64,000 bases of DNA from an uncultured Spiribacter sp. (GTDB lineage Bacteria > Pseudomonadota > Gammaproteobacteria > Nitrococcales > Nitrococcaceae): NCBI GenBank assembly GCA_937884605.1, contig CALGDM010000030.1, forward strand, positions 1 to 64,000. Reading direction: 5' to 3'. The notes under the pieces were generated by a model. The model did not search any database and was not told the origin of the DNA. It was given only the letters and a program-made list of their open reading frames with translations. Positions 51,235 through 59,908 of the stretch are shown here, piece after piece. Made by a program: the position numbers and the translations under genes. Each line of letters begins with the position of its first letter. The stretch's first letter is position 1.

Positions 51235-52656
51235 ATGGAATTCGATCCCGTACTGATATCACGGCTACAGTTCGCCTTCGTGGTGTCATTTCACGCCATC
51301 TTCCCGGTGTTCACCATCGGTCTGGCGTCCTACATCGCGCTCCTCGAGGGGCTGCACTTCAAGACCGGTAATCCGGCCTGGGCACAACTCTCGCGGTTCT
51401 GGACCAAGGTCTTTGCCGTTGCATTCGGCATGGGCGTGGTCTCCGGGATCGTGATGTCGTTCCAGTTCGGAACCAACTGGAGCAACTTCTCCCAGGCGTC
51501 AGCGAACTTCCTTGGGCCGATTCTCAGTTACGAGGTGGTCACTGCATTCTTCCTGGAAGCCGCCTTTCTGGGTGTACTGCTGTTCGGCCGCGACAAGGTC
51601 CCGCGGGGCACCCATCTGTTCGCCGCCTGCATGGTGGCGCTGGGCACCTTTGTGTCGGCGTTCTGGATCCTGGTCGCCAACAGCTGGATGCATACGCCGG
51701 CGGGCGCCGAATTCCGTGACGGCATCCTCCATGTAACGAGCTGGACGGAAGCGATCTTCAACCCGTCCTTCCCGTATCGGTTCACACACATGGCCGTTGC
51801 CAGCTTCCTCACCGGCAGCTTCGTGGTGGCGGGTGTCAGCGCCTGGTATCTGCTCAAGGGTCATAAGGTCGAGGCCAACAAAAAGGCCCTGTCCATGTGT
51901 CTGTGGATGATCCTGTTCCTGGCACCGGCCCAGGCCGTGATCGGCGACTTCCACGGGCTCAACACGCTTGAATACCAGCCGACCAAGCTGGCAGCCATGG
52001 AAGGCAACTGGGAGACCCAGTCGAACGCGCCCCTGCTGCTGTTCGCGCTGCCCAGCAAGGACGCCCAGGGCAATCTGTTCGAGGTGGGCATCCCCAATCT
52101 GGCCAGCATCATTCTGACCCACCACGCCGATGGCGTTGTGCCGGGCATCAGCGAGGCGTCGGCGGCGGAGCAGCCACCCGTCTCCATCGTGTTCTGGTCA
52201 TTCCGCGCCATGGTGGGCATCGGCTTTCTGATGATCGCCTTTGGCATTTGGGGGCTGGTACTGCGTCTGCGGCGCCAGCTCTATGAGCCGGGACTGTTTC
52301 ATCGCACGCTGCCGTTCATGATTGCCGCGCCCTTCATTGCCGTGGTGGCCGGCTGGGTGACCACCGAGTCGGGCCGTGCGCCATGGCTTGTCTACGGCAT
52401 GGTCAGCTTTGCCGAGGGTGTCACGCCCTCGCTGACCGGCTGGATGGCAGTGGTCAGCCTGATTGGCTACATGGCGGTCTACGCCGTGGTCTATGCCGCG
52501 GGCGGTTACTACCTCTGGCAGGTGGTCAAGGGCGGAATGGATGAGTCCGAGCCCGGCAGCGACGAGGTCGGCGCCCATCCCAAGCGTCCGCTCTCCGGTG
52601 GCGGTCCCATCGGCGATGCGACGCCCGCGGCACCGCTGAAAGGGGACTGGACATGA
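51235..52656 (+). CDS. cydA: Cytochrome bd-type ubiquinol oxidase subunit I (cyanide-insensitive type)
   Basis: 473 residues with about nine membrane segments. The haem ligand histidines lie in VVSFHAIFPVFTIG near residue 19 and YRFTHMAVASFL. The quinol loop has LNTLEYQPTKLAAMEGNWET with its Lys and Glu but is short, which is the CioA form rather than the long-loop E. coli form. It reduces oxygen to water with quinol electrons, with high affinity and resistance to cyanide and sulfide. The next gene overlaps by four bases. Confidence 0.95.
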   Translation: MEFDPVLISRLQFAFVVSFHAIFPVFTIGLASYIALLEGLHFKTGNPAWAQLSRFWTKVFAVAFGMGVVSGIVMSFQFGTNWSNFSQASANFLGPILSYEVVTAFFLEAAFLGVLLFGRDKVPRGTHLFAACMVALGTFVSAFWILVANSWMHTPAGAEFRDGILHVTSWTEAIFNPSFPYRFTHMAVASFLTGSFVVAGVSAWYLLKGHKVEANKKALSMCLWMILFLAPAQAVIGDFHGLNTLEYQPTKLAAMEGNWETQSNAPLLLFALPSKDAQGNLFEVGIPNLASIILTHHADGVVPGISEASAAEQPPVSIVFWSFRAMVGIGFLMIAFGIWGLVLRLRRQLYEPGLFHRTLPFMIAAPFIAVVAGWVTTESGRAPWLVYGMVSFAEGVTPSLTGWMAVVSLIGYMAVYAVVYAAGGYYLWQVVKGGMDESEPGSDEVGAHPKRPLSGGGPIGDATPAAPLKGDWT

Positions 52657-53651
52657 TCGACTTTACAATGGTCTGGGCGGTCATCATCGCCTTTGGCGTG
52701 ATCATGTATGTGCTCATGGACGGCTTCGATCTGGGTGTGGGGATCCTCTATCCCCTCGCTCCAGACGAGGAATCGCGCGATATCATGATGAACACCGTCG
52801 CCCCGTTCTGGGACGGCAACGAAACCTGGCTGGTCCTTGGCGGCGCCGGGCTGCTGGGGGCTTTTCCACTGGTCTACTCGGTGTTGCTCCCGGCGCTGTA
52901 TCTGGGCGTGTTCCTGCTGCTTGCCGGATTGATTTTCCGCGGCGTGGCGTTCGAATTTCGATTCAAGGCCAGCCGTGAGCGCAAGCACTTCTGGAGCGTG
53001 GCCTTCGCGGGCGGTTCGGCCGTCGCTGCGCTGGCACAGGGCATCGTTGTGGGGTCCTACATCCAGGGCTACCAGACCGAGAACATGGTCTACACCGGCG
53101 GGGCCTTCGACTGGCTGACACCATTCACGCTGCTGACGGGTGTCGGGCTGCTGGTTGGTTATGCGCTGCTTGGCAGCACCTGGATCATCATGAAAACCGA
53201 GGGGCCCGTCCAGGACTGGGCCTATCGCATCGCCCCCAAGCTGCTCGCCGGTGTGCTGGGGATCTTTCTGATCATCAGCTTCTGGACGCCACTGGTCGAC
53301 GAGTTTGTCCGCGAGCGCTGGATGAACACCCTGTCGCTCATCTGGCTGCTGCCCGCGGGCGCGCTGGGCTGTGCCTACATGGTGCTACGGGCGGTACGGC
53401 GACGCGACGAAGGCATCCCGTTTGTCGCCACCATGGGGCTTTTCGTCTTCACCTATCTGGGCCTGCTCGCCAGTAAATGGCCCTATGTCGTGCCGCCGGA
53501 CTACACGCTCTATGACGCGGCCTCAGCGCCCGAGTCGCAGGCATTCCTGCTGGTGGGTGTGCTGTTTGTCATTCCGGTGGTGCTTGCCTACACCGCGTGG
53601 ACCTACTGGGTGTTTCGCGGCAAGGTCCGTGCCGGCGAGGGCTACCACTAG
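52653..53651 (+). CDS. cydB: Cytochrome bd-type ubiquinol oxidase subunit II
   Basis: 332 residues and about eight membrane segments. The CydB opening MVWAVIIAFGVIMYVLMDGFDLGVGIL (key residues D-G-F-D-L-G) is followed by NTVAPFWDGNETWLVLGG and FRGVAFEFRFK. It supports the haem-bearing subunit. The gene overlaps cydA by four bases. Confidence 0.95.
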   Translation: MIDFTMVWAVIIAFGVIMYVLMDGFDLGVGILYPLAPDEESRDIMMNTVAPFWDGNETWLVLGGAGLLGAFPLVYSVLLPALYLGVFLLLAGLIFRGVAFEFRFKASRERKHFWSVAFAGGSAVAALAQGIVVGSYIQGYQTENMVYTGGAFDWLTPFTLLTGVGLLVGYALLGSTWIIMKTEGPVQDWAYRIAPKLLAGVLGIFLIISFWTPLVDEFVRERWMNTLSLIWLLPAGALGCAYMVLRAVRRRDEGIPFVATMGLFVFTYLGLLASKWPYVVPPDYTLYDAASAPESQAFLLVGVLFVIPVVLAYTAWTYWVFRGKVRAGEGYH

Positions 53652-53654
53652 CGA

Positions 53655-55334
53655 ATGACACCCAGGGAATGGCTGGCCCGGCAACGCCGTGAGGTGTCCG
53701 GGCCACTCCGGTTGGCCGCGGTATACGGAATCGCCGAAGGGGGGTTGATTATCGCGCAGGCCGGGCTGATCGCCTGGCTGGTTCAACAGGTGGTCATTCA
53801 CCAACGCCCCCTTGTCGAGTTCATGATTGCCGGCTTGATGCTGGTCGGCGTTGTCGGTCTGCGGCCAGTCTTTGCTTCGCTACGGGCCGGGGCGGGTATC
53901 TCGGCCGCCGCGCAGGTGCGGGCGGCGGTTCGCCGGCGCCTGATCCACCACGTGGAATCCCTGGGTCCCGCCGGACTGGCGGACATCGGCAGCGGCGAGC
54001 TCAGCAGTCAACTGACCGATCAGGTGGACGCCCTCGAGGGCTATTTCGCGCGCTACGTCCCGCAAATGACCATTGCGGTGATCGTTCCGGCGGCCATCGT
54101 TGCAGCCGCCTATACCCAGGACTGGATCGCCGCGAGCTTTCTGCTGCTGTCGGCGCCGCTCATCCCGCTTTTCATGGCGCTGGTCGGCATGGGCGCCGAG
54201 CGTCTCAACCGGGATCAATTCCTCGCGCTCGGCCGTCTGTCAGGGCAATTTCTGGACCGCGTCCGGGGGCTGACTACGCTACGGTTGTTTGGTCGTACCG
54301 AGGATGCGGCCGCCGGCATCGTCTCGGGCTCGGACGAATACCGGCAACGCAGCATGCGCGTGCTGCGGGTCGCCTTCCTCTCATCCGCGGTGCTCGAATT
54401 CTTTGCCTCGGTGGCCATCGCCGTTGTCGCCATTTATATCGGCTTTGGACTGCTCGGCTATATCGAGTACGGCCCCTCCACACAGCTCACGCTTTTCAGC
54501 GGCCTGTTCATCCTCTTGCTCGCCCCGGAATTCTTCCAGCCCCTGCGAACGCTCGCCCAGCACTACCACGACCGCGCCACCGCCCTCGGCGCCGCCGAGC
54601 TTCTCAACGAACTCGAAGCCCGGCCGGTGGAGGGGGAAAAGTTTGGGACAGGCACGTTGCGAGGGGAGTCGACGGAGGTAGAAAAGTTTGGGACAGGCAC
54701 GTTGCGGATGACCGACCTGCGCCTGGATCGGGTTGGGCGCGGGACCATTCTGCGGGTCGATGCCTTTCGCGCGGATGCCGGCGCGCGGGTGCTGATCGAA
54801 GGCCCTTCGGGTACTGGCAAGACGTCACTGCTACTCGCCATCGCCGGCCTTCTGCCGGTGGCTGAAGGCACGATCGAGCGGCGGTTTTCGGACTCGCGGA
54901 TCGGTTGGCTTGGCTCGCCGCCTTTTCTGGCTAATGCCAGCATCCGCGCCAATATCCGCTTTGGTGATCCCGCCGCGGATGACTCGGCCATCCTCGACGC
55001 CGCCCGCCAGGCCGGGGTCATGGAATTCACCGGTCGTCTTGATCAGGGCCTGGATACGGTCGTTGGCGAGCGAGGGCTTTCGCTATCAGGGGGACAGGCA
55101 CAACGCGTTGCCCTGGCCCGCGCACTGATTTCACCGGCACCGATGATATTGCTCGATGAACCGACCAACGCGCTGGACGCGACAACGGAAGACTATGTCC
55201 TGAAGGCCATCAACACGCTCGCGGCCGAGGGCCGTGTGGTTGTGATCAGCAGCCATGATGCAGCACTGCGGGGAATCGCCGATCAGCGCTATCACATCAC
55301 CGATCAGCGGCTCGAGATGATTGGCAATGAATGA
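53655..55334 (+). CDS. cydD: ABC exporter subunit CydD, with repeat-encoded insert in the linker
   Basis: 559-residue ABC transporter half needed to mature bd oxidase (exports cysteine/glutathione or handles haem). The membrane domain spans about residues 1-310. The ATPase has Walker A EGPSGTGKTS, signature LSLSGGQAQRVALARAL, Walker B MILLDEPTNALD and H-loop ISSHDA. The linker at about 325-355 contains two peptides EKFGTGTLR, 15 residues apart, encoded by a tandem pair of the GGGACAGGCAC repeat. The signature codons GGA-CAG-GCA also spell the repeat. The gene overlaps cydC by eight bases. Confidence 0.93.
   Translation: MTPREWLARQRREVSGPLRLAAVYGIAEGGLIIAQAGLIAWLVQQVVIHQRPLVEFMIAGLMLVGVVGLRPVFASLRAGAGISAAAQVRAAVRRRLIHHVESLGPAGLADIGSGELSSQLTDQVDALEGYFARYVPQMTIAVIVPAAIVAAAYTQDWIAASFLLLSAPLIPLFMALVGMGAERLNRDQFLALGRLSGQFLDRVRGLTTLRLFGRTEDAAAGIVSGSDEYRQRSMRVLRVAFLSSAVLEFFASVAIAVVAIYIGFGLLGYIEYGPSTQLTLFSGLFILLLAPEFFQPLRTLAQHYHDRATALGAAELLNELEARPVEGEKFGTGTLRGESTEVEKFGTGTLRMTDLRLDRVGRGTILRVDAFRADAGARVLIEGPSGTGKTSLLLAIAGLLPVAEGTIERRFSDSRIGWLGSPPFLANASIRANIRFGDPAADDSAILDAARQAGVMEFTGRLDQGLDTVVGERGLSLSGGQAQRVALARALISPAPMILLDEPTNALDATTEDYVLKAINTLAAEGRVVVISSHDAALRGIADQRYHITDQRLEMIGNE
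54645..54700 (+). repeat. GGGACAGGCAC repeat, copies 4 and 5 (in-frame pair in cydD)
   Basis: Exact copies at 54645-54655 and 54690-54700 are 45 bases apart. Each lies in GAAAAGTTTGGGACAGGCAC followed by GTTGCG, so about 26 bases are duplicated. Both are read as FGTGTL. Confidence 0.9.
55091..55101 (+). repeat. GGGACAGGCAC, copy 6 (ABC signature codons of cydD)
   Basis: Exact 11-mer formed by the codons of the conserved SGGQAQ signature, so the peptide is native while the codon choice matches the repeat. Confidence 0.7.
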
Positions 55335-57075
55335 GCTAAAGCCTTATCTGAGGATGCTCAAACGCTACCGGGGTCGACTGATCCTTGGTGCGGTCCTGAT
55401 GTTCGTGACCAGTGCGTCGGGGATTGGGCTACTTGCTCTGTCTGGATGGTTCATCACGGCAACCGCCATCACCGGAGCGCTGATTGCAGCCGGTGTCGCG
55501 GCCACCCTCGAGATCTACATCCCCGGGGGCGGTATCCGGACTTTCGCGGTGTCCAGAACCGTTGCGCGCTATTTCGAGCGAATCTTTAACCATGACACGG
55601 TACTCCAGCTTTTGCGCGACCTGCGTGGGCGTGTCTTCACCCTGCTGAGTCGTCTCAATCCGGCCGAAATGGCGCGCCTGCGGAGCGGCGAACTGCTCAA
55701 CCGGCTGACCACCGATATTGATCGCCTCGATGGGCTTTACCTGCGCGGCCTTTCGCCACCGGTCGTCGCACTGCTGGCGATTCTGCTCGTCGGCGCTCTA
55801 CTTGCAATCGGCGCCCCCTGGCTTGGCGGACTGGTAATCGTGGTTTTAACGGCGATGGCGGGCGGTGCGCTGTGGATGGCATGGCATACCGGCCAGCAAC
55901 TCACGCAAGAGGTGGCGACATCCTCCGCTGCGCTTCGGGCGAGCGCCATGGATCACGTCACCGGACTCTCAGAGCTGACCGCCTTTGGCAGCCTCGAGTA
56001 TCATCGCCGGGCAGTCCTGGAGGCCGATGAACAGGCCCGTCAGCGGGATGAACGGATTGCCAAGCGCATGGCCTATGGCGAATCCATCCTCAATAGCGGT
56101 GTCCATTTGACCGCCGTACTGGTCTTGCTCACCGCCCTGCATCTTTTTCAGACGGATCAAACCAGCGGCCCGGTCGCCGTGATGATGCCCCTCGCCGTGC
56201 TGGCGTTGCTCGAACCGCTCGGCGTCCTCCCCGCCGCCGGCCTCCAGCTCGCCCGCGCCCGCGCTTCCGCGCAGCGGTTGAGCAATGGGACAGGCACAAT
56301 CGATGAGCCGTCGGCGAGCAATGGGACAGGCACAAACCAACCCTCCCGCGACGCCACCAGAGCCGTGGATCGACCCGCCGAAGTGGGCCAGCGTACCGAC
56401 GGCCTTAGGCACGCGCCAACTGTCGCCATCGATGCTGTGTCGCTGGTGCGCGGAGCGGGTGCCCGCGTCCTCGACAATCTGCGCCTGGATGTGTCGCCTG
56501 AAGAGACCGTCGGCATTATCGGTGTCTCAGGCTGTGGAAAGTCCAGCATCGCAGCCATGATTGCCGGCCAGATCGAAGCGGATAGCGGCACGATCGAGGT
56601 TGATGGAACACCGATCGGGGCATTCGATCTAGACGCTCTCTATCCGGATATCGCCTATCTCACCCAGCAGACCGACCTTTTCAGCGGCTCATTCGCCGGA
56701 AACCTCCGCATCGCCGACCCGGACGCCGATGAGCCCGCCATGTGGGCGGCATTGCAGAGCGTTCAGCTTGACGCATTCGTGGCGTCCACAGATCAAGGCT
56801 TGCACACCTGGGTGGGCGAGTCGGGCATGGAGCTATCAGCGGGACAGGCACGACGTCTTGCACTGGCGCGGCTTTTCATGCGCAATCCCAAACTTGTCAT
56901 CCTTGATGAGCCATTGACCGGTCTGGACGAGGAGACCGCCGAGGCTGTCTCGGCGAGCCTCTCCGAATGGCTGTCGGCGCGGACCGCGATCGTCCTCGGC
57001 CACGGACCGGAATCGCTGCCCCGCGTTGATCGGCGGCTACTGCTGCGCGCGGGCGCGCTGTCCGACGACGACTAG
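55327..57075 (+). CDS. cydC: ABC exporter subunit CydC, with repeat-encoded insert in the linker
   Basis: 582-residue partner of CydD. The membrane domain spans about 1-315. The ATPase has Walker A IGVSGCGKSS, Q-loop TQQTDLFSGS, signature ELSAGQARRLALARLF (Ala in place of the first Gly), Walker B LVILDEPLTGLD and H-loop position VLGHGPES. The linker carries ASNGTGT and SNGTGTNQ, encoded by two repeat copies 36 bases apart, and the AGQARR codons contain another exact copy. I chose the ATG at 55327; a TTG two codons earlier is possible. Confidence 0.93.
   Translation: MNELKPYLRMLKRYRGRLILGAVLMFVTSASGIGLLALSGWFITATAITGALIAAGVAATLEIYIPGGGIRTFAVSRTVARYFERIFNHDTVLQLLRDLRGRVFTLLSRLNPAEMARLRSGELLNRLTTDIDRLDGLYLRGLSPPVVALLAILLVGALLAIGAPWLGGLVIVVLTAMAGGALWMAWHTGQQLTQEVATSSAALRASAMDHVTGLSELTAFGSLEYHRRAVLEADEQARQRDERIAKRMAYGESILNSGVHLTAVLVLLTALHLFQTDQTSGPVAVMMPLAVLALLEPLGVLPAAGLQLARARASAQRLSNGTGTIDEPSASNGTGTNQPSRDATRAVDRPAEVGQRTDGLRHAPTVAIDAVSLVRGAGARVLDNLRLDVSPEETVGIIGVSGCGKSSIAAMIAGQIEADSGTIEVDGTPIGAFDLDALYPDIAYLTQQTDLFSGSFAGNLRIADPDADEPAMWAALQSVQLDAFVASTDQGLHTWVGESGMELSAGQARRLALARLFMRNPKLVILDEPLTGLDEETAEAVSASLSEWLSARTAIVLGHGPESLPRVDRRLLLRAGALSDDD
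56287..56333 (+). repeat. GGGACAGGCAC repeat, copies 7 and 8 (in-frame pair in cydC)
   Basis: Exact copies at 56287-56297 and 56323-56333, 36 bases apart, each in GAGCAATGGGACAGGCACAA and read as NGTGT in the linker between membrane and ATPase domains. Confidence 0.9.
56841..56851 (+). repeat. GGGACAGGCAC, copy 9 (ABC signature codons of cydC)
   Basis: Exact 11-mer within the codons for the signature SAGQAR, as in cydD. Confidence 0.7.
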
Positions 57076-57091
57076 ATAATAGAGGACTTCC

Positions 57092-58150
57092 ATGACCCAC
57101 CGCATCGCACTGATTCCTGGCGACGGGATTGGCGCCGAGGTAATGCCGAGCGCGCTGCGCTGTCTCCAGGCGCTCTCCCGCCGCCCCGGCCTGGACTTCG
57201 AATTCACCGACTTCCCCTACTCCTGCGAGTATTACGCGAAGCACGGCGTGATGATGCCAGCGGACGGGATCGAGCAGCTCCGGCCTCACGACGCGATTCT
57301 GCTGGGCGCGGTGGGCTATCCCGGCGTGCCCGACCATGTCTCGCTCTGGGGCCTGCTCCTACCCATCCGGCGCGAGTTCGGGCAGTACGTCAACCTGCGC
57401 CCGGTGCGACTACTTCGGGGGCTGACATCGGCTCTGCGTGATCGCGGCCCCGAAGACATCAACTATCTCGTGGTTCGCGAAAATAACGAGGGTGAGTACT
57501 CAGACATTGGGGGGCGAATGTACGACGGGCTCCCCGAGGCCATGGCCATCCAGGCCAATGTCATCACCCGCAAAGGCAGCGAACGGATCCTCGACTATGC
57601 CTTCCGGCTCGCCCAGTCGCGGGCGCGCCAAAAGCTCGCCTATGCCACCAAATCCAATGGCATCAAGCACAGCATGCCGTTCTGGGACGAGCAGGTCGCA
57701 GCGATGGCGCCAAACTACCCGGCAGTTGCCGTCGAGCAGTATCACGTCGACATCCTCGCCGCGAATCTAGTCACCCATCCGGACTGGTTCGATGTCATCG
57801 TCGGCACCAACCTGTTTGGGGACATCCTCTCGGACCTGGGCCCGGCGACGGCCGGCGGCATCGGCGTTGCACCCTCCGCAAACATCAACCCCGATCCCGG
57901 CGTGCCATCGATGTTCGAGCCTGTGCACGGCTCCGCGCCCGACATCGCCGGTCAGGACATCGCAAACCCGATCGCCATGATCTGGACCGTCGTCATGATG
58001 CTCGAGCACCTCAACGAGCACGACGCCGCGCACGACCTGATGGGTGCCCTGGAGACCGTCACCGGCGAAGGCAAAGTCATGACCCGCGACCTCGGCGGCA
58101 ACGCCGGCACGGTCGAGTTCACCGACCGTGTGTTGGCCGAGCTGGGGTGA
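57092..58150 (+). CDS. Tartrate / D-malate dehydrogenase-type beta-decarboxylating dehydrogenase
   Basis: 352 residues of the isocitrate/isopropylmalate dehydrogenase superfamily. The opening IALIPGDGIGAEV is followed by RENNEGEYSDIGGRMYDG (tartrate/D-malate form), the catalytic Tyr/Lys region and the metal-binding VGTNLFGDILSDLGPATAGGIGV (key residues N-F-G-D-I-S-D). It oxidises and decarboxylates D-malate, tartrate or isopropylmalate-like acids with NAD. It lies 16 bases after cydC; two repeat copies follow its stop. Confidence 0.88.
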   Translation: MTHRIALIPGDGIGAEVMPSALRCLQALSRRPGLDFEFTDFPYSCEYYAKHGVMMPADGIEQLRPHDAILLGAVGYPGVPDHVSLWGLLLPIRREFGQYVNLRPVRLLRGLTSALRDRGPEDINYLVVRENNEGEYSDIGGRMYDGLPEAMAIQANVITRKGSERILDYAFRLAQSRARQKLAYATKSNGIKHSMPFWDEQVAAMAPNYPAVAVEQYHVDILAANLVTHPDWFDVIVGTNLFGDILSDLGPATAGGIGVAPSANINPDPGVPSMFEPVHGSAPDIAGQDIANPIAMIWTVVMMLEHLNEHDAAHDLMGALETVTGEGKVMTRDLGGNAGTVEFTDRVLAELG

Positions 58151-58166
58151 GAGGTTTGAGAGGTTT

Positions 58167-58206
58167 GGGACAGGCACGTTGTCTTTGAGAGGTTTGGGAC
58201 AGGCAC
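58167..58206 (+). repeat. GGGACAGGCAC repeat, copies 10 and 11 (direct pair before the hydrolase)
   Basis: Exact copies at 58167-58177 and 58196-58206, 29 bases apart, each within GAGAGGTTTGGGACAGGCAC followed by GTTGTC. They fill most of the 87-base spacer between the dehydrogenase and the hydrolase, just upstream of the latter's ribosome site. Confidence 0.9.
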
Positions 58207-58237
58207 GTTGTCGGTCCTAAGCAAAAGGAGAAAAACC

Positions 58238-59008
58238 ATGCGTTACATCTTTCATTCGATGAGTGCGGCAGCTCTTCTGGCAATGACGCCCGCAATCGCT
58301 CAAGCAGAAATCGTGACTGAGACTGTTCGTTACAGCCACGGCGATCAGGCTTTCGAGGGCTATGCGGCTTACAACAGCGCCCTTGGCGAGGAGCAGCCGA
58401 CAGTCATCATCATCCATGACTGGGACGGTCTGGGGGATTATGAAAAAGCACGGGCCGAGATGCTCGCTCAGGCGGGTTACGCGGCTTTTGCGGTCGACTT
58501 GTTCGGCGAGGGCGTCCGCCCGGAGAGCATTGAGCGACGCCGTGAACTGACTAACGCTCTTTACGCCGACCGCGACCGCATGCGCGCACTCATGGAGGCA
58601 GGATTGGGCGCCGCCGGTGATCAATCAGCGATCGACATCGACACTGCGGTCGCCATCGGATACTGCTTCGGGGGCGCCGCAGCGCTCGAATGGGCCCGCG
58701 CTGGTTCGGATCTGGAAGGTTTCGTGTCCTTTCACGGCGGCCTGGGGACGCCCGATGGACAAAGCTATGAGCAAGTACAGGCTCCCTTGCTGGTTCTCCA
58801 TGGCAGCAATGACCAGATCGCTCCGATGAGCGCTGTCGCTGATCTCGCCACAAGGCTGGACGAGGACGGCGTCGACTATGACATGGAGATTTACGGTGGT
58901 GCGCGTCATGCCTTCACCGACTGGCACGCCAGCGAGCGATACGACGCCGACGCCGACCTTAAATCCTGGGCCGCGATGATGGATTTTTTGGGACAGGCAC
59001 TTAATTAG
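58238..59008 (+). CDS. Exported dienelactone hydrolase-family protein
   Basis: 256 residues. The signal peptide RYIFHSMSAAALLAMTPAI (cleavage after AQA) precedes an alpha/beta hydrolase of the DLH type with nucleophile cysteine IGYCFGGAA, aspartate in LHGSNDQIAP and histidine in GARHAFTD. AAAGGAG precedes the ATG at 58238. The C-terminus FLGQALN and the stop are encoded by a copy of the GGGACAGGCAC repeat, so the original end of the protein may have been replaced. Its substrate is unknown. Confidence 0.87.
   Translation: MRYIFHSMSAAALLAMTPAIAQAEIVTETVRYSHGDQAFEGYAAYNSALGEEQPTVIIIHDWDGLGDYEKARAEMLAQAGYAAFAVDLFGEGVRPESIERRRELTNALYADRDRMRALMEAGLGAAGDQSAIDIDTAVAIGYCFGGAAALEWARAGSDLEGFVSFHGGLGTPDGQSYEQVQAPLLVLHGSNDQIAPMSAVADLATRLDEDGVDYDMEIYGGARHAFTDWHASERYDADADLKSWAAMMDFLGQALN
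58990..59000 (+). repeat. GGGACAGGCAC repeat, copy 12 (hydrolase C-terminus)
   Basis: Exact copy in the last codons of the hydrolase gene, read as L-G-Q-A-L and followed two codons later by the stop. Confidence 0.88.
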
Positions 59009-59058
59009 GGGGCCTGACGACAACGGTACAGCCGACTGACCGCCGCCGGGGGCGACGT

Positions 59059-59877
59059 TCAGCGTTGGCAACCCGGGCAGTACACGGTGGCGCGCTGGCC
59101 AAGGCGGCTTGTGCGCAACGCCCGCCCGCAGCGCGTGCAGGGTTGTCCGCCTCGTCCGTAGGCATCCAGGGATTGCTTGAAGTAGCCCGGCTGGCCGTCA
59201 CTGCGGCTGAAGTCGCGAAGGGTCGTGCCTCCCGCTTCGATCGCCTCGCCAAGCACCGCCCGAATCGTGTCAGCGAGGTGCTCAAATCGCTTCCGGGACA
59301 CCCGGCCGGCAGCACGTGCCGGGTGGATGCCGGCACGAAACAAGGCTTCGGTCGCGTAGATGTTCCCGACACCAACGACAATGTGACTGTCCATGATGAA
59401 CGCTTTCACCGCCAACCGTCGGCTCCCGGCACGAGCATACAGATAAGCACCATCAAACCCAGCATCGAAAGGCTCCGGGCCCAGTGAGCGAAGCAGGGAG
59501 TGGGACTCGGCAGGCTCCTCGGTCAGGTGAATGCTTCCAAACCGCCTTGGGTCATGAAACCGCAGACAGCAATCCTCGCCCAGGATCAGGTCGACATGGT
59601 CATGCTTCAGGGGCGGGGTCTCTGGCGCGACCACTCTAATGTAGCCGGACATTCCCAGATGCAGCATCAGCGCGCTGTCTGAGTCGAGGCGCATGATCAG
59701 GTATTTGCCACGACGGTCGAGTTGCCATACTCGGCTCCCGACGACCGTCGTCGCCAATTCGGCGGGGACCGGCCAGCGTAGTCTCGACTCCCGAACAACG
59801 GCTCGATCGATGACCCGCCCAACGCAATAAGGCTCGAGCCCCCGGCGTGTAGTCTCGACTTCAGGTAGTTCGGGCAT
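59059..59877 (-). CDS. mutM: Formamidopyrimidine-DNA glycosylase MutM (Fpg)
   Basis: 272 residues. The PELPEVET N-terminus (Pro2 nucleophile, Glu3) is intact. The lysine in LDRRGKYLI, the H2TH stretch DSHIVVGVGNIYATEALF (key residues V-G-N-I-Y-A-E) and the four-cysteine zinc finger (CTRCGRALR, YCPGCQR) are all present. It excises 8-oxoguanine and formamidopyrimidines. It is convergent with the hydrolase gene and follows rpmB-rpmG on the same strand behind a terminator. Confidence 0.96.
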   Translation of the reverse strand: MPELPEVETTRRGLEPYCVGRVIDRAVVRESRLRWPVPAELATTVVGSRVWQLDRRGKYLIMRLDSDSALMLHLGMSGYIRVVAPETPPLKHDHVDLILGEDCCLRFHDPRRFGSIHLTEEPAESHSLLRSLGPEPFDAGFDGAYLYARAGSRRLAVKAFIMDSHIVVGVGNIYATEALFRAGIHPARAAGRVSRKRFEHLADTIRAVLGEAIEAGGTTLRDFSRSDGQPGYFKQSLDAYGRGGQPCTRCGRALRTSRLGQRATVYCPGCQR

Positions 59878-59908
59878 CAGGCCGCCCCCGCTCAGGGTCG
59901 ATCGGGCA

